This document shows positions 16,242 to 24,858 of a stretch of DNA of 64,000 nt, one piece after another. This stretch comes from Nitrospinae bacterium bin107 (GTDB lineage Bacteria; UBA8248): NCBI GenBank assembly GCA_002238965.1, contig MPNJ01000020.1:1-64000 (forward strand), written 5' to 3'. Position numbers and translations under genes: made by a program. The notes beneath the pieces were generated by a model. The model was not told the DNA's origin. It did not search any database and saw only the letters and a list, made by a program, of their open reading frames with translations. The first letter of the stretch is position 1; each line of letters opens with the position of its first letter.

Positions 16242-17834
16242 ATGGCGAACAGGTACGATCCGATACTCCTGGAAGTTTTCCGCAACCTCTTGTTTGCGGC
16301 CTCCGAAGAGATGGGCGTGGCGCTGTGCCGCTCCTCGTTTTCTCCCAACATCAAGGAGCGGAAGGATTATTCGTGCGCCATCTTCGATACGAAGGCCCAA
16401 ATGGCGGCGCAGGCGGCGCATCTGCCCGCGCATCTGGGCTCCATGCCGATGTCGGTGGAATACGTCATCGAGCGGATGGTGCTCGACCCCGGCGACGTGG
16501 TCGTGTTGAACGACCCTTTCCACGGGGGAAACCACCTGCCGGACATCACGATGATCTCGCCCGTATACGGGGAGGTGAGGGGCAGGAAAAAACTCATCTA
16601 TTACGTGGCCAACCGGGCGCACCATGCCGACGTGGGCGGCATCGCGCCCGGCTCGATGAGCATCACGACCGAGATATTCCAGGACGGCGTTGTCATTCCG
16701 CCGGTGAAGCTCGTGCGCGCGGGGGAGATGCAGGAGGACGTTTTCTCCCTCATCCTCGCGAACGTGCGCACGGCCGAGGAGCGCCGGGGAGACATCGCAG
16801 CCCAAATTGCGGCGAACCGCGTGGGAGAGCGGAGAATCCTGGAGATTATCGAGCGCCACGGCCTGGCCGAGACGCTGCGCTACACGGTGGAACTGCAAAG
16901 ATATTCCGAGCGCCTGACCAAGGCGGTGATTCGCGACATACCCGATGGGCGGTATGGCTTTGAGGACTTCATGGATGACGACGGATTCGGCAGCGGACCT
17001 GTGCCGATACGGGTGGAGATCACGGTACGCGGCTCGAAGATGCGCGTGGACTACACCGGCTCCGCTCCGCAGACGCAGGGCAGCGTGAACGCCGTGGAAT
17101 CCATCGCCCGCACGGCGGCCTACTATGCCCTGCGCTGTCTGGTGCCCTACGACATCCCGAACAATTCAGGCTGCATGGACCCCATCGAGGTCATCGCGCC
17201 CTCGGGAACGGTGGTGAACGCGGAGTTTCCCGCCGCCGTCGCCGGCGGAAACGTGGAGACGAGCCAGCGAATGGTCGACGTGATACTCGGCGCACTCGCC
17301 AAGGCCTGTCCCGGCAAGATACCCGCCGCCTCATGCGGCACGATGAACAACCTCACCGTCGGGGGCATGGACCACCGCGCAGGCCCCCGGCAGGGCCGCC
17401 CATACGCCTACTACGAGACTACGGGCGGCGGCATGGGCGGAGGCCCCTGGGGCGACGGGGAAGACGCCATCCACACCCATCTCACCAATACCTTGAACAC
17501 CCCGATTGAAGCGCTCGAACACGCCTATCCGTTCCGGGTGAGCCGCTACACCGTACGGCGGGGCAGCGGGGGCGGGGGAAAGCATCGCGGCGGCGACGGT
17601 ATCATCCGGGAGATAGAACTCCTGGGCGACGCCACCGTTTCCTTCATGACGGAGAGGCGCGACAAGGCGCCCTGGCCGCTGAACGGCGGGGAGCCGGGCA
17701 CGAAGGGCAGGAATTCGCTCACAAGCGGGGGTGAGGAGAGGCAGTTCTCCGGCAAGGCCCGTCTCTCGGCGAAGCGCGGGGACAGGATACGCTTGGAAAC
17801 ACCCGGCGGCGGCGGCTGGGGCAGCAAGGATTGA
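16242..17834 (+). CDS. hyuB: Hydantoinase/oxoprolinase subunit B (HyuB family)
   Basis: A 530-residue subunit B partner. Characteristic motifs are DPILLEVFRNLLFAASEEMG at the N-terminus, ERKDYSCAIFD, NDPFHGGNHLPDITMISPV and, near the end, RRGSGGGGKHRGGDGIIRE. Family B subunits complete the active site of the ATP-dependent amidohydrolase or carboxylase. It is the last gene of the operon beginning at ispB. No subunit C of the acetone-carboxylase type follows, so a hydantoinase- or oxoprolinase-like role is more likely. Confidence 0.94.
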   Translation: MANRYDPILLEVFRNLLFAASEEMGVALCRSSFSPNIKERKDYSCAIFDTKAQMAAQAAHLPAHLGSMPMSVEYVIERMVLDPGDVVVLNDPFHGGNHLPDITMISPVYGEVRGRKKLIYYVANRAHHADVGGIAPGSMSITTEIFQDGVVIPPVKLVRAGEMQEDVFSLILANVRTAEERRGDIAAQIAANRVGERRILEIIERHGLAETLRYTVELQRYSERLTKAVIRDIPDGRYGFEDFMDDDGFGSGPVPIRVEITVRGSKMRVDYTGSAPQTQGSVNAVESIARTAAYYALRCLVPYDIPNNSGCMDPIEVIAPSGTVVNAEFPAAVAGGNVETSQRMVDVILGALAKACPGKIPAASCGTMNNLTVGGMDHRAGPRQGRPYAYYETTGGGMGGGPWGDGEDAIHTHLTNTLNTPIEALEHAYPFRVSRYTVRRGSGGGGKHRGGDGIIREIELLGDATVSFMTERRDKAPWPLNGGEPGTKGRNSLTSGGEERQFSGKARLSAKRGDRIRLETPGGGGWGSKD

Positions 17835-18107
17835 GCAGGTTCTTCCTGTTCGGCAAGATGTAACTCTGAACCCGATCCATACGGGGCTGTTGAAAAAGCC
17901 CGTTTCGGAAGCGGGCGGCATGGAGGTTCACGTGGCGTGGGCGCGCGCGATGGTTTTGTAGGGACAACCCTCCGTGGTTGTCCTGCCCTCCGTGGTCGTC
18001 CTTCGTCAGGGCAGGTACGGAGGCCTGTCCCTGCGGTGAACAATACAATGATCGGGATTTCCCGATGAAAAACCCCGCCTCGCTCGGAATAGACCCCTGC
18101 CTCCGGC
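17835..18107. repeat. Intergenic repeat cluster before coiled-coil paralogue B
   Basis: After hyuB this gap holds an inverted GGGGCTGTTGAAAAAG motif (17883-17898), then a chain of GTAGGGACAACC...GGTTGTCC and AGGTACGGAGGCCTGTCCC palindromic units (17956-18033). No gene is visible. The same repeat types occur around the other coiled-coil gene at 7204. Confidence 0.7.
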
Positions 18108-18137
18108 TTGACGAAACCCGCAGCATCCCATTAGAGT
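18108..18137 (+). promoter_or_regulatory. Promoter of paralogue B, matching that of paralogue A
   Basis: TTGACG (18108-18113) and TAGAGT (18132-18137) with an 18-base spacer, identical boxes and spacing to 7126-7155. Confidence 0.65.
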
Positions 18138-18149
18138 CTTCACCGAGGA

Positions 18150-18163
18150 CCCACTTTCGTGGG
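18150..18163 (+). promoter_or_regulatory. Leader hairpin of paralogue B
   Basis: CCCAC-TTTC-GTGGG within GAGGACCCACTTTCGTGGGA, directly before the GGGAG ribosome-binding site. Stem and flanks match the leader at 7175-7193 although the loops differ in length, which suggests the pairing is kept. Confidence 0.55.
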
Positions 18164-18173
18164 AGAAAACCGG

Positions 18174-18635
18174 ATGACGGAATACGAAGCCGCAAGCCTC
18201 GCGCTGCAAAAAGCCTCCCTCACCCTGCAGGAAGCCTCCATCGCCCTACAGGAAGCCTCCCTCGCGACGCAGCAAGCCGCCGTGTGGGTCGCCGCCGTCG
18301 TCGGGGCCACGCAATGCGCTCTCATCGCCTATGGCCTCTACATCATGCGCCAGGCCGCGCGCCACCGCGACGCCCAGCACAGGGAAAACATGGCGCAGCA
18401 CCGGGAGACCATGAAGGCGCTCGATATCCGGCATCAGGAAGCCATGGCGGCGCTGAAGGCTGAGCGCGAGACGCAAAGCGAACAGCACCGCGAAACCATG
18501 GCGGGGATCGAACGCCGACACCGGGAAGCCATGGCGGCGCTGGAAGGCCAGCGCGAGGAGCAGAACGCCCAGCGCGAGACGCTCAGGGAACTCATCCGCC
18601 GCACGTCCGCGCCGCACGCCGCGAAGGACTCTTAG
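18174..18635 (+). CDS. Single-helix membrane protein with coiled-coil repeats (paralogue B)
   Basis: A 153-residue relative of the protein at 7204. The N-terminus carries seven-residue repeats (LQKASLT, LQEASIA, LQEASLA), then a membrane helix at ~38-58 (WVAAVVGATQCALIAYGLYI) and the shared MRQAARHRDAQHRE junction. A coiled coil of QHRE[TN]M / RHREAM units and the tail RELIRRTSAP follow. Copies A and B differ mainly in the number of repeat units, as expected if slippage or recombination changes rod length. The start is ATG 18174 because the hairpin and GGGAG leader match copy A. No enzyme motif is present. Confidence 0.85.
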   Translation: MTEYEAASLALQKASLTLQEASIALQEASLATQQAAVWVAAVVGATQCALIAYGLYIMRQAARHRDAQHRENMAQHRETMKALDIRHQEAMAALKAERETQSEQHRETMAGIERRHREAMAALEGQREEQNAQRETLRELIRRTSAPHAAKDS

Positions 18636-18936
18636 CCGACCCACGAACCTCCTTCATCGGTCGCGTCAAACACTCATTGTCAGGAGGGCTTTTTGCACAC
18701 CCCGCCGGGGGCGTCGCCTTTATCCCCCTGTCAAGGGGGGCAGGGGGGTTGATTTTCAGGCCTGGGTGGCGCCGCCTACCGTAGTAGCGGACAGGCACGG
18801 AGGCCTGTCCCTACAATAACAATTCGATGTTCGGGAGCCTTCCCCATGAGAGGCTTTTTCAACAACCCCCATATGCATGAATGGTAAAACCCTGTTCCGG
18901 TCATGCCTCGGACTGGCGGAATTTCCCGGAGCGAGT
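18636..18936. repeat. Intergenic repeat cluster after paralogue B
   Basis: The gap contains a CCCCCTGTCAAGGGGGG hairpin unit (about 18724-18751, related to the composite cassettes), a GCGGACAGGCACGG...GCCTGTCCCTAC palindrome (18786-18814) and a CTTTTTCAACAACCCC motif (18854-18869). No gene is visible. Confidence 0.7.
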
Positions 18937-18964
18937 TTGCCCTTCGGCCTTTTCTTTGTAAGAT
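18937..18964 (+). promoter_or_regulatory. Probable promoter of the class IV aminotransferase operon
   Basis: TTGCCC (18937-18942) and TAAGAT (18959-18964), spacing 16. It precedes the gene start at 19059 by about 90 bases. Confidence 0.35.
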
Positions 18965-19058
18965 GTGTGCAAGTAGGATGATATTTCATTTTACACGTGG
19001 CTGTGCCCCTCGAATCGGGCCGGCCTTTCTTTGTTGATGCGCATGGGAGGAGCGTCCG

Positions 19059-19976
19059 ATGCCCGGTGAGCGATTCGTCTATCTCAACGGAGAGATCATA
19101 GAAGAGAAGAGCGCCAGGATATCGCCCTTCGATCGCGGCTTCCTCTGGGGCGACGGGGTATACGAAGTCACCCCCTGTTTTGATGGGAAGCTCTATCGGC
19201 TCGAAGACCATATCGACCGCCTCTACCGCTCGCTCAAGTACGTCCGCATCGAGGTAGGTCTCAGTCAAGAGGATATGAAGCAGGCGACGCTGGCCACCCT
19301 GGAGTCGAATCTGTGCCGCTTGGAAGAGGGCGCCATGTACCGCGTCGGCCATTGGGTCACCCGCGGATATGATGATCCCTCCATGGCGGCGGGCGCGGCG
19401 GGGCCCGCTTCGGTGTTCATCTTCTGGCGGTCCGTGAACGTCGCGTCTTTCGCGGAGCGGTATCTGAACGGCGTCCGTCTCGCGATTACGCCCACGAGGC
19501 GCAACCCGCCCGAATGCATCGAGACGAGAGCCAAGGTGACGAGCAAGATGAACCAGATACTGGCGGAACTCGATGCCGCCGCATCGGGTTCTTTATCGTT
19601 AATGCTCGACGTTCACGGGAACGTGGCGGAAAACTCGTCCGCCAATTTCTTCATGGTGAAAGACGGCGCGCTCTGGACGCCGCACGAGAGGAACATCTTG
19701 CAGGGAGTAACGCGCATCGCGGTGTTCGAACTGGCCGCGCGCCTGGGGATCGCCGTCGAGGAAAGGGACATCACGACGTACGATCTGGCGCAGGCGGAGG
19801 AGTATTTCATCACCTCGAGCGCGATATGCGCCATGCCCGTGTATGAAATCGACAGCTTCAAGCCGGGCGCGCCGGTTCCGGGGCCGGTCACGAAACGCCT
19901 GATCGAAGCGTTCGTGGAGGATACGGGGTACGATTTTCGGGAGCAGGTGAAGGAAAAAACAGCTAAGGGCGCTTAA
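19059..19976 (+). CDS. Class IV aminotransferase (branched-chain/D-amino acid type)
   Basis: A 305-residue fold-type IV PLP enzyme. The N-terminal YLNGEIIEEKSARISPFDRGFLWGDGVYE pattern and the Lys159 region (ETRAKVTSKMNQ) mark the family, and Glu191 (GNVAENSSANFF) contacts the cofactor. Members are branched-chain aminotransferases, D-amino acid aminotransferases or aminodeoxychorismate lyases. The TRAKVTSKMNQ motif fits the aminotransferases best. GGAGGAG lies upstream of ATG 19059. It is 42 bases before greA and probably cotranscribed. Confidence 0.9.
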   Translation: MPGERFVYLNGEIIEEKSARISPFDRGFLWGDGVYEVTPCFDGKLYRLEDHIDRLYRSLKYVRIEVGLSQEDMKQATLATLESNLCRLEEGAMYRVGHWVTRGYDDPSMAAGAAGPASVFIFWRSVNVASFAERYLNGVRLAITPTRRNPPECIETRAKVTSKMNQILAELDAAASGSLSLMLDVHGNVAENSSANFFMVKDGALWTPHERNILQGVTRIAVFELAARLGIAVEERDITTYDLAQAEEYFITSSAICAMPVYEIDSFKPGAPVPGPVTKRLIEAFVEDTGYDFREQVKEKTAKGA

Positions 19977-20018
19977 GGCGCATTTGCAGATTATTTCAAA
20001 CCGCTGAATGAGGAAGAG

Positions 20019-20498
20019 ATGCCGTATTACATTACGAAAGCAAGACTCGAGGGGTTGAGGCAAAAGGTTGGAGAAATTCAACACCGTCTGAAGCACGAGG
20101 TGGCGAAAGAAATCGGCAAGGCGGCGAGCCTGGGCGATTTGAGCGAGAACGCCGAGTGGGAGGCGGCCATCGAGCTGCAGGGCAACCTCAAGAACGAAAT
20201 CAGCCGCATCATGGACAAGATACGCGAGGCGAGCGTGATCGAGGATCTCCCCATCGCCGGCGACAGGGTCACCATCGGCACGAAAGTCACGCTTTTAGAC
20301 CTGGATAAGGATGAAGAGATTACCTACAAGATATTGGGCGAGGAGGAAAGCGACCTCCCCAACGGGATCATCTCCTTCAGCGCGCCGCTCTCGCGCGGGC
20401 TCATGCAGAAAGAACCGGGCGATGAGGTGGCGGTTCAGTTGCCCGGCGGCGTGAGAAATTTTGAAATCGTAGACGTCGAGAAAATCGAATTTCCCTGA
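20019..20498 (+). CDS. greA: Transcription elongation factor GreA
   Basis: A 159-residue GreA. The N-terminal coiled coil carries the acidic tip Asp40 and Glu43 (LGDLSENAEWEAA) that enters the RNA polymerase secondary channel to stimulate cleavage of backtracked RNA. The C-terminal FKBP-like domain ends with the usual GRP-like loop (PLSRGLMQKEPGDEV). It is followed after 5 bases by the membrane subunit of a redox complex, so this housekeeping gene sits inside an otherwise metabolic transcript. Confidence 0.96.
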   Translation: MPYYITKARLEGLRQKVGEIQHRLKHEVAKEIGKAASLGDLSENAEWEAAIELQGNLKNEISRIMDKIREASVIEDLPIAGDRVTIGTKVTLLDLDKDEEITYKILGEEESDLPNGIISFSAPLSRGLMQKEPGDEVAVQLPGGVRNFEIVDVEKIEFP

Positions 20499-20503
20499 TT
20501 TTC

Positions 20504-21277
20504 ATGAGAAGACTCGATATCGGCGACAGACTGCTTGCGTATCTCGTATTCGCTGCTGCGGTCGTTCTGGTCACCTTCTTTGCGTTTCAGCACGAATTAC
20601 CGCGTGATTGGCATCTGCCGGGTTCCCCGACGCTATATCTGTTCGGCGTGGCGGGGACGATTCTTCTCTGCGTCTCCGTAGTCTTCGTGATCACGAAGCG
20701 AACGGGCATAGGCGGCTCTCCTCTTGGCTGGTTTTCCGCCCATGTCGTGACGGCCACCCTGGGCGCCGTGCTGGTGACGGTCCACTCGGGCGGGTTTCTT
20801 CGCTATGCGCCGGCGCTGTTGCTCGTCGCCCTGTTGTTTTTGGTGATTCTGGGCGTGTGGGCGCGCGTTTGCCTCTCCAAAGATATGTCGGCCACGTTCG
20901 CTTCGAGGGAGCAATCCTTCTCTCCGCTCAGTTCCGAAAAACGCGAGCAAATGGCCCGCCTCATCGAAGAGAAAGAATCCCTGCTTTCGAGGCTCGAGCC
21001 GGGAGCGAATGAGGGCGTCTTCTCTCCGAGAATCAAACACTGGCTCACAAGACCAGGTCTTACGCTCGCATACGCCCGGCTGGTCGGCCGGGAAAACAAA
21101 TTACTGGGCATGCGCGCGAGCGTATCTACTGCGCAGGCGTACTGGCGGCTGGTTCACATCGTTTTGGCGTTTGCCTTCATTCTCGGTATGCTGGGGCATA
21201 TCATCACCGTCACATTTTTTGCCGGTTATGTTTCGGGCGGGGGAGAGATTTACTGGTGGCATCTGACGAAGTGGTAG
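20504..21277 (+). CDS. Membrane di-heme cytochrome b-like subunit of a Mo/Fe-S complex
   Basis: A 257-residue membrane protein with about five helices (~12-28, 42-63, 79-97, 101-123, 214-240). Two helices each carry a histidine pair spaced by 14: His80 and His94, then His218 and His232. This is the pattern of two bis-histidine b-type hemes stacked across the membrane. A long cytoplasmic loop (~125-205) lies between helices 4 and 5. It precedes the ferredoxin/molybdopterin fusion by 25 bases, so it probably exchanges electrons between the quinone pool and that enzyme. It is not an NrfD/PsrC type anchor, which has 8-10 helices and no heme. The exact family is not recognised. Confidence 0.75.
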   Translation: MRRLDIGDRLLAYLVFAAAVVLVTFFAFQHELPRDWHLPGSPTLYLFGVAGTILLCVSVVFVITKRTGIGGSPLGWFSAHVVTATLGAVLVTVHSGGFLRYAPALLLVALLFLVILGVWARVCLSKDMSATFASREQSFSPLSSEKREQMARLIEEKESLLSRLEPGANEGVFSPRIKHWLTRPGLTLAYARLVGRENKLLGMRASVSTAQAYWRLVHIVLAFAFILGMLGHIITVTFFAGYVSGGGEIYWWHLTKW

Positions 21278-21302
21278 CCTGTATGTCTTCTAGGAGTGAG
21301 TC

Positions 21303-24254
21303 TTGAGCCAACTGGCATTGATGATCGATCTGGAGCGATGCTTCGGCTGCAAGAGTTGTGAGGCGGCCTGCAAGCAGGAGCACAGGCTGGGTCCCGGCCA
21401 ATACCGCAACAAAGTGGTCTGGCTGGGGAACGCTTCCACGGGAGCACCCGATTTCCTCACGCTCACCTGTCAGCATTGCGAACGGCCCGCCTGCCTGCGG
21501 GCCTGTCCCGTTCATCCCAAGGCGATCACGAAAGACCCCGATACCGGCGTGGTTGAAGTACATGAGTCGCTCTGCACGGGTTGCGGGGAATGCGTCATGG
21601 CGTGTCCCTACAGCGCGATGGGCTATGACGCCCAGGGGCATCATTCGGTGAAGTGCGACCTGTGCCCCGAGCGGCGGGAGAAGGAGCTGGAGCCCGCCTG
21701 CGCCGAGATATGTCCGGGCTACGCCATCTCGTTCGGGGAGAGGGATAACCTGCTCGAAAAGGCGGAGGCAGAGGGTCGGCATCTTCGGGATCACGACCAT
21801 TTTCTCCTGAAGCCGCAGACGATATATCTCGAGAAAATCGAGAGGGAAAACGGCCGCGTGAACGGAGCGGAAAATTCAAGTTTGTACGAGGAACCGAGAC
21901 GGCCTCGTTTCGTGGATTCACCCGCAGCGAATGGCGTTTTCGAGGAGAAAGGCCCCGACTTCCCCTACCTGCACGACAAAAAGACGCTCCAGGCGGACCG
22001 CGTCGTGCCGGGTGGATGTAATTTCTGTTTCAACTGCTGCACCGCCAAGTTCCATTTCCAGGGCGATAAGCTCATCAACGTGACGGGAAACGACGAGGAC
22101 CCCGTCCTGAACGGGAAAATATGTCCCAAGGCGCAGTTCACGCTCCAGATGCACCACAACGAGCATCGTCTGCAATATCCCCTCAAGCGCGTGGGCCGTC
22201 GGGGCGACAACGAGTTCGAGCGCATCACCTGGGAGCAGGCGCTCGATGAGATCGCCGCGAAACTGGAAGTCTTGAGAGAAAAATGGGGCACGGAGGCGCT
22301 GGCGATGTTCGTGGGCACCCGCACGGGTCTCATTACGCAAAAAGGCTATGCGCGCCTGTTCAGCCAGATGTGGGGCACGCCGAACATTCAGGGTACGGAC
22401 CCGTTTTGCGCGGCGGGCAAAGTGGTCGCCTACGAGGTGACGCACGGGACCAACGGAAACGGTAACAGCTATACGCCCGAGGATATCGGCAGCGCCGGTA
22501 TGTATCTCTACATCGGGGACAACCAGGCGGAGACGCGTCCGGTCTATTTCGGCAAGGTGAACGACTGGCGCATCAGGAACAAGACCAGGATGGTGGTTGT
22601 GGACCCGAGGTACACCGCCACGGCGAGCAAGGCGGATAAATGGCTCGCCATCCGACCGGGTACCGATATGGCCCTGGGCCTCGCCATGGCGCACCATATC
22701 CTCTCTGAAAATCTGCACGACTTACATTTCTGCGATGAATGGGTGCTGGGCTGGGAGCGCTGGCGCGATTTCATAATCGCAAAGGGTTATTCCCCCGATT
22801 GGGCGGAAGCCATAACGGGCATTCCTGCGGATGAGATTCGCGCGCTTTCTGAGGACGTGGCCCGAGCGGACGGCTGCGTCATCTTCGGTAGCCGGGGACT
22901 CAACCAGCATACCAACTCGGTGCAGACCAACCGGGCGATGATGTTCGTCGCCGCGATAACGGGAAACTGGGGCCGCAAGGGCGGCGCCTACGTGAACATG
23001 ACGGCGGGGCCGCCCATCGCCGCCAACGCGCCGGAAAACAGAAGGGCGAAAATTGAAAAGCCGATGGCCCGCAGGAGCCCGGCGGGCTGGTTGAGCGCCA
23101 TGCGGGAGGGTAAGCCGTATCCCATCAAGGGGCTCATCACGTGCAACAACCCGCTGGCGCAATGGCCGGGCCAGGATGACGCGCGCGAGGCTTTCAAGGC
23201 GCTCGACCTCGTCGTCCATATCGAATTGTTTGCGAATGAGACCTCAGCCTATGCGGATTACGTGCTGCCTGCGGCGGGCGGGATCGAAAAAGGGGAGCTG
23301 GGCCGCACGAACGACGACAGAAGGGTCGTGTGGATCGACAAGATGATCGACCCGCCGGGAGAGGCGAAGCCCGATGGATGGATATGGATAGAGCTCGGGC
23401 GGCGCCTGGGGTTCGGCGACGTCATGAAAGAGGAATACAAGGACCCGGGCAAGTTCTGGGACGAGATGTGCATCGACAACGATTTCCTGCGGGGCGTGAC
23501 GCAGAAGCGGCTCCACTCGGTTCCCTATCGATGGGTGCGTTTTCCCGTCGCGAGCGAGGATGCCCCGGAGCAGGAGACATTGTATCTCGAAGGAACGACC
23601 GCCACCGGACAGCTCGAGGGCAAGCGCTTCCCTACGCCGAGCGGGCGGCTCGAGTTCTGGACGGAAGCGCTGGAGGAAAAATTCTCTAAAGTAGGACTCT
23701 CCGCACTCCCTGAGTTTTACAGCGAGAAGGAAAATCTCCTGCAATTGCCCTATCTCGAATATGAACACGGAGACGACGATCTGGAAGTCATCTCCCCGTT
23801 CAGCAAGGTGCCGACTGGTTCTCGCGCCGCCAGAATCGTTCAGCCGGACGAGAAAAACCTGGGCGATGCGCTTCGCCGCCAAGGCTTTGAGACGACGCTG
23901 ATAACGGGCCGGCCGCCCGCGCCGCATTTTCATAGCTGGACGCATTATTTCTGGCAGGCGCAGGAGATGTGGCCCGACCTCTATTGCCAGATACATCCCG
24001 AAAAAGCGGGTGAATTGGGAATCGAAGACGGAGAGAAAGTCCGGGTGGAGACGGCCCATGGCGCCATCGAGGCGATGGCCTGGGTGAACGCGGGCATCCG
24101 GGAGGACTCCGTGTTCGTTCCCATCGGCTGGGGGGAACGACAGCCCTACCACCCCTGGCGCTCGGTGAATTTCCTGACGGACATCACGCAGCGCGACCCG
24201 GCCTCGGACCAGACGAATCTCAAGAGTCTGCTGTGCCGTATCTCCAGGGCGTGA
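21303..24254 (+). CDS. Fusion of four-cluster ferredoxin and molybdopterin oxidoreductase
   Basis: A 983-residue protein joining two normally separate subunits. Residues 1-175 are a DmsB/PsrB-like ferredoxin with four [4Fe-4S] sites: Cys13/16/19/23, 56/59/64/68, 91/94/97/101 and 118/121/133/137. Residues ~230-983 are a DMSO-reductase family catalytic subunit with its own cluster (Cys239, 242, 246, 274, spacing x2, x3, x27) and Cys369 (GTDPFCAAGK) as the likely Mo ligand. No twin-arginine signal is seen, so it should act in the cytoplasm. The TTG start at 21303 has AGGAG at 21292. Likely substrates are sulfur oxyanions, polysulfide or similar, but this is not decided by sequence. Confidence 0.9.
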   Translation: MSQLALMIDLERCFGCKSCEAACKQEHRLGPGQYRNKVVWLGNASTGAPDFLTLTCQHCERPACLRACPVHPKAITKDPDTGVVEVHESLCTGCGECVMACPYSAMGYDAQGHHSVKCDLCPERREKELEPACAEICPGYAISFGERDNLLEKAEAEGRHLRDHDHFLLKPQTIYLEKIERENGRVNGAENSSLYEEPRRPRFVDSPAANGVFEEKGPDFPYLHDKKTLQADRVVPGGCNFCFNCCTAKFHFQGDKLINVTGNDEDPVLNGKICPKAQFTLQMHHNEHRLQYPLKRVGRRGDNEFERITWEQALDEIAAKLEVLREKWGTEALAMFVGTRTGLITQKGYARLFSQMWGTPNIQGTDPFCAAGKVVAYEVTHGTNGNGNSYTPEDIGSAGMYLYIGDNQAETRPVYFGKVNDWRIRNKTRMVVVDPRYTATASKADKWLAIRPGTDMALGLAMAHHILSENLHDLHFCDEWVLGWERWRDFIIAKGYSPDWAEAITGIPADEIRALSEDVARADGCVIFGSRGLNQHTNSVQTNRAMMFVAAITGNWGRKGGAYVNMTAGPPIAANAPENRRAKIEKPMARRSPAGWLSAMREGKPYPIKGLITCNNPLAQWPGQDDAREAFKALDLVVHIELFANETSAYADYVLPAAGGIEKGELGRTNDDRRVVWIDKMIDPPGEAKPDGWIWIELGRRLGFGDVMKEEYKDPGKFWDEMCIDNDFLRGVTQKRLHSVPYRWVRFPVASEDAPEQETLYLEGTTATGQLEGKRFPTPSGRLEFWTEALEEKFSKVGLSALPEFYSEKENLLQLPYLEYEHGDDDLEVISPFSKVPTGSRAARIVQPDEKNLGDALRRQGFETTLITGRPPAPHFHSWTHYFWQAQEMWPDLYCQIHPEKAGELGIEDGEKVRVETAHGAIEAMAWVNAGIREDSVFVPIGWGERQPYHPWRSVNFLTDITQRDPASDQTNLKSLLCRISRA

Positions 24255-24360
24255 AGTGTCGATAAAATTGGGAATTATACCAGGTACGTGAACAACCCCT
24301 GTCGGAGGAGAGGGCGTTTCACGAAGCACCCTACGGGTCGTTTCGATACGCTCTGTTTTT

Positions 24361-24384
24361 GTAGGGACAGGTCGTGACCTGTCC
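24361..24384. repeat. GTAGGGACAGG palindrome, partial copy
   Basis: GTAGGGACAGG-TCGTGA-CCTGTCC, a copy of the family with an imperfect right end. It lies in the 135-base gap between two convergent genes. Confidence 0.75.
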
Positions 24385-24389
24385 GACTC

Positions 24390-24851
24390 TCACTCAATCG
24401 AGTCGGGCTGAACGGGCACGCAGATTTCCGTTCGGGTGTCGGCTTCCGCCGTTTCGCGGGGGTCGGTGATGTAGCGGTACATCACCGGGCCTTCTCTCCT
24501 CTTGAATCCGCTGTGCGGCAGCCATTTATCGAGCATCTCTCCCAATGTAAGCCTAAGCGTGTCATATTCCCCGGTGTGCGTTCCCACCGCATGCCATCCG
24601 CCCATAAAATTCGTCTCATGGAGTTCCTCAGGTCTCGGCAGGTCGGTGAGCGCTCTCCAGCAGGCCTCGTATCCGCACTCCCCATAGTCGAGTCCGTAAG
24701 CAGGGCCGATTGCGGGAAGGTTCCCGCATATCCTGAGCAGGCGGGCCTGCGTGAGGCCGATAATCTCAGGGCTGGCAGCGGCCTCGGAGCGAAGCGACCA
24801 ACCTTGAATGGCGTCTAGTTCCAGAATTTTTACGGGCTGTGTAGCGCTCAT
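24390..24851 (-). CDS. GyrI-like / AraC effector-binding domain protein
   Basis: A 153-residue stand-alone effector-binding domain of the SbmC/GyrI superfamily (MSATQPVKILELDAIQGWSL, then GPAYGLDYGECGYEACWRAL and FMGGWHAVGTHTGEYDTLRLT). The family binds small hydrophobic ligands or partner proteins. There is no DNA-binding domain. ATG 24851 starts 7 bases after the stop of the iscU-like gene, so it is the last gene of the cysE-iscS-iscU operon. That is an unusual partner for cluster assembly. A longer in-frame extension upstream overlaps iscU and is not likely. Confidence 0.75.
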   Translation of the reverse strand: MSATQPVKILELDAIQGWSLRSEAAASPEIIGLTQARLLRICGNLPAIGPAYGLDYGECGYEACWRALTDLPRPEELHETNFMGGWHAVGTHTGEYDTLRLTLGEMLDKWLPHSGFKRREGPVMYRYITDPRETAEADTRTEICVPVQPDSIE

Positions 24852-24858
24852 GGAGGGG

